The position numbers and the translations under genes were made by a program. From NCBI GenBank assembly GCA_020024055.1, contig JAHHUI010000007.1, positions 1 through 29,187 on the forward strand: 29,187 nucleotides of DNA. The letters are read 5' to 3'. Positions 1 through 8,564 of the stretch are shown piece after piece. Each line of letters starts with the position of its first letter. Positions within the stretch are counted from its first letter, which is position 1. The DNA comes from Spirochaetaceae bacterium. Its GTDB lineage: Bacteria; Spirochaetota; Spirochaetia; WRBN01. The notes below the pieces were generated by a model. The model was not told the DNA's origin. It worked only from the letters and a program-made list of their open reading frames with translations, and ran no database searches.

Positions 1-2731
1 GCAAATAGCTGGCTGTGGCCTTGCCTGTTTCCATCACAATGTCCACCGCTTTGTCAAAGAGCGGATCGTCTGAATATTCATCATCCAGCTCGCCATATTC
101 ATCGCTCTCGTCGCGGAAGATTTCATCATCAATATAATGCGGTTTAGCCAGCGACTTCACAAAAGAGGCCACATTTTCCACCTCTTCTTCGCTCAGATAT
201 GCGCCCTGGATGCGCACAGGGAAGGGATGCCAGCTGCTGACAAAGAGCATATCGCCCTTGCCCAAAAGCTGCTCGGCGCCCCCGGCGTCTAAAATGATGC
301 GGCTGTCAGTTTTGCCTGCCACCATAAAGGCAATGCGGCAGGGGAAATTCGCCTTGATCAATCCGGTAATCACGTCGACGCTGGGCCGCTGTGTCGCAAT
401 GATCAAATGAATGCCCGCCGCACGGCTCTTGGCTGCCAGGCGCGCAATCAAGCCTTCCAGCTCTTTTCCGCAAGATGCCATCAAATCGGCGAATTCGTCA
501 ATGACAATCACCAGATAAGACAAGCGTTCGGCCGCCAGGTCCATCTCGGCCACTTTTTTGTTATATGACTTGATATTGCGCACACCGATGCTGTCCAGGA
601 GGCTGTAGCGGCGTTCCATCTCGCCCACGGCCCACTGCATGGCCTGCAGGGCTTTGGCCGGTTCGGTAATGACAGGCGTCAGCAAATGCGGCACATCATT
701 ATAAGGCTTCAATTCCACCACTTTCGGGTCAATCAAAATCATGCGCACATCGCGCGGGCTGCGCGCGAAAAGGAATGAACAGATAATGCCGTTGACACAT
801 ACAGATTTGCCCGAGCCGGTTGACCCTGCGATTAAAAGATGCGGCATTTTGGACAAATCGACAATCTGAGGATTGCCGCCAATGTCCTTGCCCAGCACAA
901 TCGGCAGCTGATCGCCGCGCTCGTGCATTGGTATGTCTTGCACCATTTCTTTAAAGCTGACTAAAGAGCGTTCTTTATTGGGCACTTCAATGCCCACGGC
1001 CTGCTTGTCGGGAATCGGGGCCACAATGCGCACGCGGCTGGCCGCCAGGCGGAAGGCAATATTGTCAGCCAAGGCCTCAATGCGTGAGAGCTTCACCCCC
1101 GGGGCCGGCAAAAGCTCAAACATGGTGATGACAGGGCCCTTTTGAATGCCGGTGACTTGGGCTTCAATATTAAATTCTTTCAGTGTCTCTTCCAAAATAG
1201 CCGCTGCACGATTGGTCTCTTCGTCGATTTCCCAATAAGTACTGGTTTTATAATCTGTCAGCAGAGAGCCCACAGGCAGATGATAATTGGTCAAATCGCG
1301 ATAGGGATCGAACATATGCTTGACATGCGCATTCGCATAAGAGCGCACACCATCGGCTTCCACCAGGTCATTGAAGAGTGATGTGAAAGGTTCGCGATGC
1401 AATTCTTCGGCATTGCCGGGTTCATAATTGCTATAGTCGGGTCTTTGGGTTTCTGTATGTGTATGCACTCTATGATTTTGGGGGGGCATCGCCTGAGCAC
1501 TGGCGGAATTGTGATACATAGGGTGTGTGTTTTGAGCATGCATGCCTGTGTTTTCGGGCAATTTTTTTTTACTGATAGCCTGGCTGACCGTGGGGGAATG
1601 ATCATATTCGCTTGTGTAATAATCATCATAATTGGGCCGATGCTGCGGCTGCGTCGGCTGGCCCATTTGATGATTGCTGAGCACATGATCCAGCTCATGC
1701 GTGGCGCTTTGCAGCATGGCGGCCATGCGCCTTTCTTCTTCCGAGTTTTCGGCAATCATATCCGCCATCTGGCTCAGGGCTTCCTGTTCTTCGTCTGTCA
1801 GCAGGGGCTTATACTGCAAATGCGGGGGCAAATCCTGCATGCTCTCGTCATATGCTTGATTGGCCGGGGGTATATATCCGTCTTCATCCAAAACAGGATG
1901 CCGCACAAAGGGCGAGGGCGCCTCTTCCATCAATTCTTTTTTTCTGGCAAATTGCTGCTGTATCACATCATTATTTTGCGCTTTGGGTTCGACAGTTTTT
2001 TTCTTGGAATTTTCACCCGGGCCCATTTTTTCGTCCAATTCGGCCAGGGCTTCGTCCACCACATTGGCAGCTTCCACGTCCATTTTCAGCTTTTTCCCCC
2101 CGTGCATCACGGGCACTTTGTCTTCAATATCATCTAAATGCTGTTTCAGCTGATTGCTGAGTTTTTCGGCCGTTTGCGGATCGGCTTCTGCGGTCTCTTC
2201 TTCTGCCAGTTCTGCTGTTTCTTCTGCCGGCTCTTCTTCTTTAATAAAGGAATCTTCTATGTTTTCTGAGGGCGAAAGCAGCCAATATCGCGCCAAAATG
2301 ACTAATTCCAATGCGAAAAGGGCCAGCATAATCACCGTGGCGCCTGGTTCGGGAAATAAATAGAGAAGAAATAGCTCCAGCGCACTTGGCTGTGTGGCAA
2401 AGGCAGTCTTCAGCGCCAAGGCCAGTGTGAGAAAGGGAATAAAGCTCCAGTTTAATAAATGCAAAAATCGATATGTCAGCTGGCTGTGATACACCAAAAG
2501 ACCAATCGTGATGAAATAGACAGGCAAATACAGCGAGGCAAGGTGAAAGGACTGGAAGAAAAAGCCGCCAATCTGCAAGCCATTGCCCAGACTTAAAATA
2601 GGCGCAATGATGAGAAAGAGCAAGCCGGCACCGAAAATGATGAATGCCAGAGGCAAAATTTTATGATAAAACAAAGAGACAAAATCTATTTGTGAATTCT
2701 TTTCTTTTTCTTTGCCTAGGTTTAACATCAT
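1..2731 (-). CDS. ftsK: DNA translocase FtsK, C-terminus cut by window edge
   Basis: This is the septum-anchored, ATP-driven dsDNA pump that clears and resolves chromosome termini at division. The frame is open from an ATG at 2731 (a second ATG lies at 2728) to the window edge, about 910 codons. Four hydrophobic segments fill roughly residues 15-125. A long acidic, Q/H-rich linker runs to about residue 480, and the motor follows. The Walker A motif AGSTGSGKS is at about 635-643 and the Walker B motif VIVIDEFADLM ends near 750; the family block ATQRPSVDVITGLIKANF is intact. The last visible residues (DIVMETGKATASYL) are where the DNA-reading gamma winged helix normally begins, so only about 60-80 residues should be missing. 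GGGGGCAGG directly precedes the tandem ATGs. The upstream 415-aa gene lies 55 nt away on the same strand and may be co-transcribed. Confidence 0.96.
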   Translation of the reverse strand, partial: MMLNLGKEKEKNSQIDFVSLFYHKILPLAFIIFGAGLLFLIIAPILSLGNGLQIGGFFFQSFHLASLYLPVYFITIGLLVYHSQLTYRFLHLLNWSFIPFLTLALALKTAFATQPSALELFLLYLFPEPGATVIMLALFALELVILARYWLLSPSENIEDSFIKEEEPAEETAELAEEETAEADPQTAEKLSNQLKQHLDDIEDKVPVMHGGKKLKMDVEAANVVDEALAELDEKMGPGENSKKKTVEPKAQNNDVIQQQFARKKELMEEAPSPFVRHPVLDEDGYIPPANQAYDESMQDLPPHLQYKPLLTDEEQEALSQMADMIAENSEEERRMAAMLQSATHELDHVLSNHQMGQPTQPQHRPNYDDYYTSEYDHSPTVSQAISKKKLPENTGMHAQNTHPMYHNSASAQAMPPQNHRVHTHTETQRPDYSNYEPGNAEELHREPFTSLFNDLVEADGVRSYANAHVKHMFDPYRDLTNYHLPVGSLLTDYKTSTYWEIDEETNRAAAILEETLKEFNIEAQVTGIQKGPVITMFELLPAPGVKLSRIEALADNIAFRLAASRVRIVAPIPDKQAVGIEVPNKERSLVSFKEMVQDIPMHERGDQLPIVLGKDIGGNPQIVDLSKMPHLLIAGSTGSGKSVCVNGIICSFLFARSPRDVRMILIDPKVVELKPYNDVPHLLTPVITEPAKALQAMQWAVGEMERRYSLLDSIGVRNIKSYNKKVAEMDLAAERLSYLVIVIDEFADLMASCGKELEGLIARLAAKSRAAGIHLIIATQRPSVDVITGLIKANFPCRIAFMVAGKTDSRIILDAGGAEQLLGKGDMLFVSSWHPFPVRIQGAYLSEEEVENVASFVKSLAKPHYIDDEIFRDESDEYGELDDEYSDDPLFDKAVDIVMETGKATASYL

Positions 2732-2786
2732 CCTGCCCCCAGGTTAATACATCGGCGTATCTCTTGCCCTCTCTTAAGAATTTCAT

Positions 2787-4034
2787 TCAAAGCTGGGCAG
2801 ATAATTGATGATGGCATAGATTAATCATGGCCTGTTCTTCCTGGCTCAAATGCAGCCTGCCAGTCTGTTCCGCCTTCAGTATATGATTTAATCCCTCTTG
2901 GAAAATAGGAATCAGCCCCAAAAATCCCCCCGTGCTGTACATCAGATTCTGTGCAATTTCACAGATTTGCGGATAATACAGAATATACATCAGAGGTGAG
3001 GGCTCATGAACGCTTTTAATCAGAATATTGCGTGTTTCCTGATTCGAGATAGATCCGCTTTCATGCAAAGTGTTGAAATAATCTACGGCTTGTTTTAATA
3101 CCCTGAACTGAGAGAGGTTTTTTTCGTCTTTGCGCAGGTCCAGGCGGGTGGAGAATGCGTCGGCAAAGGCACGTGCAATATTATTTCCATTGTCTTTGCT
3201 TTCAAAAGAATTCGGGGCAATCAGCGGCGCGCCTGTCATTGCCTTGGCCAGTGCCCCCGACCCTGACTGGAATTGCAGGCAATTAGGCCTGCTGTACAGC
3301 GAAGGCAGGCATTGTAATTTTGCTTCAATCATCATCAGCAGCAAAGAATAGACAGATTCTATATCGGGGGGCAGATTCCTTCGGCCCCAGGTCGGTGCCT
3401 GTAAAGCCAAGGGAGAGGTGCTATGCAGGTAATGACAAGCCAGACCCAGATACAGCATGCTGATTTTTTCATAGTATTCATAATATGAATGCAGGGCTTG
3501 CACAATTTTTTTGTTTTGCAGGAATGTTTGATAGCCGGGCCATTCATCTTCCATACACAGCCAGACCAGGTCGGCGCCATTGCCCGCCGTATGGTTCACA
3601 ACCGGAATAATCTGCTCCAGCAATTCTTCATGAGATGAATTGGCATCCATATCAAGATTGAAACATAATTGCACGCCCAGCGCGGTTTTCAGCATGCGCT
3701 TGCTGCGCCAGCCTTGCATTTTTTTAAAAACAGGATGCACCACTTTTTCCACAGCCTGGGCGCTGCGGCAGATCTGTGCATCTAAAGAAATCGTTACCAG
3801 CAGTTCTTTTAAGTAATGATTCGGCAGGCCCTCTAAAACAGTCATTTGCTCTAAAATCTGATCATGAAGTTTTTCTGCGGGAAGATTTTTATCGGTGGTC
3901 AGGTCAACACAAGAGGCTAAATAACGACGCCCGAATTCCAGGTGGCTGCGCAGTCTGATTGGGGGCATAGCACGCCCAAGACATAAATCATGCACATTCT
4001 TATAGATATAATTTGCACGGCTATCAGCACACAT
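2787..4034 (-). CDS. Unrecognised 415-aa protein upstream of ftsK
   Basis: I do not recognise the family. The protein is predicted to be soluble and largely helical, with no signal peptide or convincing membrane span. It is rich in Leu, His, Tyr and Cys, and the C-terminal half has amphipathic helices. The ATG at 4034 has AGGA about 10 nt upstream. Codon use resembles the neighbouring housekeeping genes and the frame is uninterrupted over 1.2 kb, so it is very likely real. It runs towards ftsK with a 55-nt gap and diverges from the lipoprotein gene at 4160. Its position suggests co-expression with ftsK but says nothing firm about function. Confidence 0.8.
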   Translation of the reverse strand: MCADSRANYIYKNVHDLCLGRAMPPIRLRSHLEFGRRYLASCVDLTTDKNLPAEKLHDQILEQMTVLEGLPNHYLKELLVTISLDAQICRSAQAVEKVVHPVFKKMQGWRSKRMLKTALGVQLCFNLDMDANSSHEELLEQIIPVVNHTAGNGADLVWLCMEDEWPGYQTFLQNKKIVQALHSYYEYYEKISMLYLGLACHYLHSTSPLALQAPTWGRRNLPPDIESVYSLLLMMIEAKLQCLPSLYSRPNCLQFQSGSGALAKAMTGAPLIAPNSFESKDNGNNIARAFADAFSTRLDLRKDEKNLSQFRVLKQAVDYFNTLHESGSISNQETRNILIKSVHEPSPLMYILYYPQICEIAQNLMYSTGGFLGLIPIFQEGLNHILKAEQTGRLHLSQEEQAMINLCHHQLSAQL

Positions 4035-4104
4035 GGTCTGGGCATCCTACACATTTTTGATGAATTTGTAAATAAATCTACTGATGAATTCGTGTTTAAA
4101 GGTC

Positions 4105-4133
4105 TTGCCAAAATATCTGTGTTTCTCCATAGT
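4105..4133 (+). promoter_or_regulatory. Probable sigma-70 promoter for the lipoprotein-MFS pair
   Basis: TTGCCA (4105-4110) and CATAGT (4128-4133) are separated by exactly 17 nt. Transcription would start near 4140, giving a 20-nt leader before the ATG at 4160. The -35 element matches 5/6 and the -10 element 4/6 of the consensus. Confidence 0.5.
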
Positions 4134-4159
4134 TAAAGTAAAAATAGGAAAGTAATAAA

Positions 4160-5548
4160 ATGAAACGTTTTCTGCTGACCCTGGCTGTCATCGCCTTTTT
4201 TTCCTGCCGCAAAGGTCCTGGTGGTACTTCTGTGCCCGATATGCCTGGAGCATCGCAGATTGCTGATAAAAAAAATTTTTCTTCCAATGTGGAAGGTTCA
4301 GCTTTTATCACAAATTGGGATCTTGTCACATTATTCAACACCGAAGGCTCTGAAAGCACTGCATATTTGAAAAGAATTGCCACCGCCCAGGGTATTTTCC
4401 CCTTGGCTTGGGACAGATTTGACAACACCAGCGGAGACCCCACCGAAGGAGAAGCCTATATTCCCATACCCAATGGCGAAATAGGCACTGCCTTTGTCGA
4501 TATTTTAGACCTGTCCATCAGCAAAAAGCCGGTGATCGCCGCGCGCGTGGTGTGGACAGACGGCACACAGAATCTTTATATCTATCGCCTGAATGACAAT
4601 CATCAGCCCACAGAGATTTTCTCTCTGGCCAGCAAGGGGCAGATCAATATCACCCATACTGACCCCGACGATGTACAGATTCAAAATGATGAACCTTTAG
4701 CCGGAGGCATTCGCCGCACACAATATGAATATGACGGACGTAAATTTGTCTCAATTTCTCCTGTCATTTTAGACAGAAAAGTGGCCCTGGGCTATGGAGA
4801 GAGTGCTGCACACAGCTCTGATGCGATCAGCCGCCTGAGGGGCCCGTGGGTGTTTCGCGAAAATCTGCCCGACAGTATTTTCACCCCCGCGGATATGAAT
4901 AAAGATCGCGTACTTGTCAATTTTATGCCCGAGAGCAAACAAGTTATATTCAGTCAGAATGACATGGCAGAAATATTTTCCTGGCGAAGCTCGACCAATG
5001 TCCTCTCAGGCCTGCTGATTTCTTTGCAAAACAGTTTTGTTTCACAAATTATGCAAAGTGCCATTATCCAATTCCTCACCCCCGATCGCATTGTGATTCG
5101 ATTTCAAGGTGATATGATCTGGACCGGTGTCTACGACCGCATGACGCGCCAGCAGCGCAACTTCACCATAGAACAGCAGAATATGGTTTTGCAGGCAAAC
5201 AGCATGGAGCTGGCCGGGTCATATCGCTCGACAGACGGCAAAGAATTCTTTTTCAGCTATCCTAATTTCACCATGCGCGACACAAAAGAAGAGGACAATG
5301 AAGAGCACGGCACTTATGCCATTCTTCATGTGAACAAACAGGATATTTTAGAAACACGCACCACCGATCAAAACGGCCGCGTGAAAGACAGATATATTTA
5401 TCAATTCAATAATAGCGAACGCAGAGAAGGCGGCCGCCTGATACGTTCATTTGTCATTACGCCCGGAAAGCTTTACATTTATGGTGTGGTGACAGACGGA
5501 GCAAAGTCCACCACATTTGAACAAGTCAGTATTAATGTGGAGAGATAA
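4160..5548 (+). CDS. Putative lipoprotein, 462 aa
   Basis: The N-terminus is a lipoprotein signal: MKR, then a hydrophobic stretch, then FFSC, with Cys near residue 16 as the likely lipidated residue. The lipobox is loose, as is common in spirochaetes. The rest looks beta-rich, with alternating hydrophobic/polar strands and many Asp/Asn/Gly turns, for example RIVIRFQGDMIWTGVYDRM and KDRYIYQFNN. No catalytic motif is recognisable. AGGAAAG lies about 9 nt before the ATG. The stop codon abuts the start of the MFS-HEAT gene (TAAATG), so the two are probably translated together and may act together at the envelope. An adhesin or a periplasmic partner of the transporter are both possible; neither is shown. 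Confidence 0.78.
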   Translation: MKRFLLTLAVIAFFSCRKGPGGTSVPDMPGASQIADKKNFSSNVEGSAFITNWDLVTLFNTEGSESTAYLKRIATAQGIFPLAWDRFDNTSGDPTEGEAYIPIPNGEIGTAFVDILDLSISKKPVIAARVVWTDGTQNLYIYRLNDNHQPTEIFSLASKGQINITHTDPDDVQIQNDEPLAGGIRRTQYEYDGRKFVSISPVILDRKVALGYGESAAHSSDAISRLRGPWVFRENLPDSIFTPADMNKDRVLVNFMPESKQVIFSQNDMAEIFSWRSSTNVLSGLLISLQNSFVSQIMQSAIIQFLTPDRIVIRFQGDMIWTGVYDRMTRQQRNFTIEQQNMVLQANSMELAGSYRSTDGKEFFFSYPNFTMRDTKEEDNEEHGTYAILHVNKQDILETRTTDQNGRVKDRYIYQFNNSERREGGRLIRSFVITPGKLYIYGVVTDGAKSTTFEQVSINVER

Positions 5549-7786
5549 ATGCAGGCCGTACCAACACTCAGCTCAGGGCAAAGGAAAAGGGCACGAAGAG
5601 TTCACAATATCTTCCAGCTCATTAATAATTTTTCCTTTCTGTTGGTGAACGGATCTATTGTCACTCTTTATGCCCTGAAGGCAGGGGCCCCGGTGGTGTT
5701 TCTGGGTTTGGTTTCCAGTTTGAATTTCTTTTCTTTTATGTGTGTGCCCCTGGGGCATCTGGCCGCGCGATACATCAGTGTTGTGCGCGTGTATGCCTGG
5801 GCCTGGCTGCTGCGTTATTTATCCATGATTCCCATTCTGGGCGTGCCGTTTTTTCTTGTGGCCGGGAAAAATGATATAGCCATCACGCTGATGTTCATTT
5901 CCAGCATCGGCTTCAATCTTTTCCGCGGCGTGGGCATGGTGGGCAATAATCCTGTTATCGCCACAATGACCAGCGAAAAAGAACGCAGCCGCTACATTGC
6001 CTTGGTCTTCATGCTCACATTTTTGGCCAGCATGATTGGGGCTTTATTCCTGGTTTTTGTTTTAAAAATTGCTAAAGACAGTATTTGGGCCTATGCGGGC
6101 CTTTTTTTTGTGGGCATTGTCAGCGGCGTATGGGCCAGCTGCTATGTCTTTTATTTTCCGGAAACGCCCAAAGTGGAAACAAAGCAAAATCTGATTCAAG
6201 TGGTGCAGCAAGTGATGAAGCGGCAGTCTTTTCGCATCTTCATCATCACGTATTTTGGCATCTCTTTCACCATGTCCATGGTGCGGCCCTTTGCCGTTGT
6301 GTATACAAAAGAAGTGTATAATCAAAGTGACAGCGCCAGTATTTTATACACCTCGATTGGGTTTCTGGGCTCTTTGCTGATGGGTGCCTTCAGTCGCTTG
6401 ACAGTGAATTTTGTGGGCACAAAGGCATTGTACATTTTTTATATGTCTATGGCGATTATCAGCCTGGTACCTGCCATCATTTCTCCCGCGCTCACGGGTG
6501 TGTCTTTGGTGATATTTCTGCTTTTGTTTCATTTTCTTTCGAATCTGGGCATGCAGGGGGTGGAATCTAATTCACAGACATATCTTTTTGGTGTGATACG
6601 CCCTACAGAAGTCTCTGAAGTTTTCACTTTTTATTATATGATTTACGGTTTGGCTGGTGGCATTGGGGCCATGCTGGCGGGTGAACTGCTGAATATGGCG
6701 CATAAAATCGGCCTGAGTACGCTCGATAGCTATCGTGCATTTTTCCTTTTGGTTTTCAGTCTTTTTGTTTTGCTTCTTTTCCTTTTGGCCCGGCTTCAAA
6801 ACACAGGCAAGCATTCTGTGACAGAGAGCCTGGGCTATATTTTCAGCATGCGCGATATGAAAGCGCTGTCGCTGGCGAATAAGCTGGAAGAAAGCAGCAG
6901 CCCTGCTGAGCAGATACATATTCTGCATGAAATGACACGCAGCGAGTCTGACGTTTCAGAAGATTTTTTGGTGGAAACCCTCTCCTCTCCGCGCGAGGAA
7001 ATTCGTCATCAGGCTTTGTATGCTATTGAATCTATGCCCACACTGAAAGACAAAAATCTGATTATGGCTTTAATCAATGAACTGCATTGTTCTCTCTACA
7101 CCACGGCTTATATCGCTGCGCGCATTTTGGGCCGCATGAAAATTACGCGTAGCATCCCCGAGATGCGTTTGTGCATTAGCAGCCCGGATTATCGCCTGCA
7201 GGCAGAGGCGATTTTTGCCCTGGCCCAGATGAAAGATCAAAAAAGCCTGCCGGCTATGTTAAATTTATTGCGCCCGGAAACAAACCCCTATGTCCTGGTG
7301 AAATTGTTCGCCTCTATGGAGCGCCTATTGCCCACATCAAAGATCAGGCTTTTTTTCCGCCCAATGTATTGGCACAAGGTGCAGCCGGAGCTGGGGCGCG
7401 AAGCATTGCTGTCGGCGGCCTTCATGCTGGGTATGCTGGATACATTTTATCCGTTTTACTGCACATTTCTGAAAAGTCCGCAAGAGGCCTATCAGTCTTT
7501 GCTGGAGCAATATCAAACCTCGACACAGATGAATCAAAGAGGCACACAGCTGCCGGTGAATCTGTTTAATGTGGAAACCAAAGGGCGCACATTCATGAAT
7601 ATTTGCAATACTGTCTGGCCGCAGGTTTTCTCCAAGCCCAGCGAAGTGGATGAAGCGATGCGCAGCGCTGTGAATAATCCGCTGATGATTCGCCATGAGA
7701 GTTTTCGTTTTATGGTGGCGGTGTATATCACTAAAAAAATGCGCCATGAAAAGGCGCATCATAAACTTATCCTTGGCGGCGTTTAA
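5549..7786 (+). CDS. MFS-type permease fused to C-terminal HEAT-like repeats
   Basis: Residues about 20-420 form a multi-span hydrophobic domain of major facilitator type, with a basic N-terminus (QRKRARR), small-residue-rich helices and charged loops between spans. From about 430 the chain becomes soluble, with repeated helical pairs of about 30-35 residues such as REEIRHQALYAIESM and YRLQAEAIFALAQMKD, which are typical HEAT/PBS-lyase-like repeats. At 745 aa it is almost twice the usual MFS length. The substrate cannot be told. The start follows the lipoprotein stop with no gap. The 3' end overlaps the convergent 242-aa gene by 20 nt and contains that gene's terminator. The HEAT part is probably a cytoplasmic protein-binding or regulatory module (inference). 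Confidence 0.85.
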   Translation: MQAVPTLSSGQRKRARRVHNIFQLINNFSFLLVNGSIVTLYALKAGAPVVFLGLVSSLNFFSFMCVPLGHLAARYISVVRVYAWAWLLRYLSMIPILGVPFFLVAGKNDIAITLMFISSIGFNLFRGVGMVGNNPVIATMTSEKERSRYIALVFMLTFLASMIGALFLVFVLKIAKDSIWAYAGLFFVGIVSGVWASCYVFYFPETPKVETKQNLIQVVQQVMKRQSFRIFIITYFGISFTMSMVRPFAVVYTKEVYNQSDSASILYTSIGFLGSLLMGAFSRLTVNFVGTKALYIFYMSMAIISLVPAIISPALTGVSLVIFLLLFHFLSNLGMQGVESNSQTYLFGVIRPTEVSEVFTFYYMIYGLAGGIGAMLAGELLNMAHKIGLSTLDSYRAFFLLVFSLFVLLLFLLARLQNTGKHSVTESLGYIFSMRDMKALSLANKLEESSSPAEQIHILHEMTRSESDVSEDFLVETLSSPREEIRHQALYAIESMPTLKDKNLIMALINELHCSLYTTAYIAARILGRMKITRSIPEMRLCISSPDYRLQAEAIFALAQMKDQKSLPAMLNLLRPETNPYVLVKLFASMERLLPTSKIRLFFRPMYWHKVQPELGREALLSAAFMLGMLDTFYPFYCTFLKSPQEAYQSLLEQYQTSTQMNQRGTQLPVNLFNVETKGRTFMNICNTVWPQVFSKPSEVDEAMRSAVNNPLMIRHESFRFMVAVYITKKMRHEKAHHKLILGGV
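7733..7759 (-). terminator. Rho-independent terminator for the minus-strand mazG-side operon
   Basis: Read on the minus strand, ATGCGCC (7759-7753) pairs perfectly with GGCGCAT (7745-7739) across a 7-nt loop, followed by a T run (7738-7733). It lies 8 nt beyond the stop of the 242-aa gene. It is wholly inside the 3' coding end of the convergent MFS-HEAT gene. On the plus strand no T run follows. Confidence 0.85.
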
Positions 7787-8495
7787 TTTCTGTCAGGCGG
7801 AAGTCTGTTAATACATTGCTGATATAAACATAAGCCACATTTTCTTTGCTGTATCCTTCTTTGTCCAGGATAGTCAAGACTTCATTAAGCAAAAAAGCTA
7901 CGTCTTTTGTGACAGCAAAGGCAATGTCATCGGCTTTGTTCAGGTCACCGCGTTCCAGGGCGTCACAGTAATATGTCAGCGCGGGAGGAATATTATTTGA
8001 ACCCGAACCGATGAAGCGCATGAACTGATTTCCTAAGGCCTCCATGGGGCTTTTTGCGCGCACGGGATAGCGCTCGCGCAGATATCTTTCGATATTGCCC
8101 CAATATTGTTGATCTATAACAGATAGAGCACCAAAAAGGCGTGAAAGTTCAGAATGTGAGCCGTTGCCAGGCAGTTTTAATTCAGGATAGGATTCAATAC
8201 GCTGGGCATAGCGATTCAGCTCGGCCTCGACAGCAGAGCTGGATTGAGCAGCTTCCAATCTTTTTTGCTCGCGTTCTTCTTCGCTCATTTTTTCTTTCGC
8301 AATCATGGTGCGTACATAATTGTATTCTTCCGAAAGAAAAGACAATTCATCTAATTTATTAACAATTGTTGATCGGTATCGATCTTCAAAAGCAGCGCTG
8401 ACTGCACTAAATTTGGCAGACATACCTACTAATTCCAGGTATGAGTTACGGATTTTTTCTACTAAGTCTTTGATCTGTGCTTTGTCAACCTTCAT
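7767..8495 (-). CDS. Unrecognised 242-aa helical protein
   Basis: This protein is soluble, highly charged and helix-rich. Residues about 1-100 look like a coiled coil (KDLVEKIRNSYLELVG, then KEKMSEEEREQKRLEAA). A second helical region follows about residue 110 and ends in a basic tail (EIKRRQG). There is no signal peptide or membrane span. AGAGG sits 7-8 nt before the ATG. It is the last gene of the permease-mazG run, 69 nt after mazG, and has a strong terminator just beyond it. I do not recognise the family. A structural or cytoskeletal accessory role fits the composition but is only a guess. Confidence 0.78.
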   Translation of the reverse strand: MKVDKAQIKDLVEKIRNSYLELVGMSAKFSAVSAAFEDRYRSTIVNKLDELSFLSEEYNYVRTMIAKEKMSEEEREQKRLEAAQSSSAVEAELNRYAQRIESYPELKLPGNGSHSELSRLFGALSVIDQQYWGNIERYLRERYPVRAKSPMEALGNQFMRFIGSGSNNIPPALTYYCDALERGDLNKADDIAFAVTKDVAFLLNEVLTILDKEGYSKENVAYVYISNVLTDFRLTEIKRRQG

Positions 8496-8564
8496 TTTTA
8501 ACCTCTTGGAACAAATCTCTAACGCACAGACTAAACTATTATCTAGAATTTAGCAAGCTAAATT

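Noticed and set aside
1397..2137. Long plus-strand open frame (246 codons) across the ftsK linker
   Set aside because: It is antisense to ftsK, whose full domain order reads cleanly on the minus strand. The product is a His/Phe-rich hydrophobic shadow.
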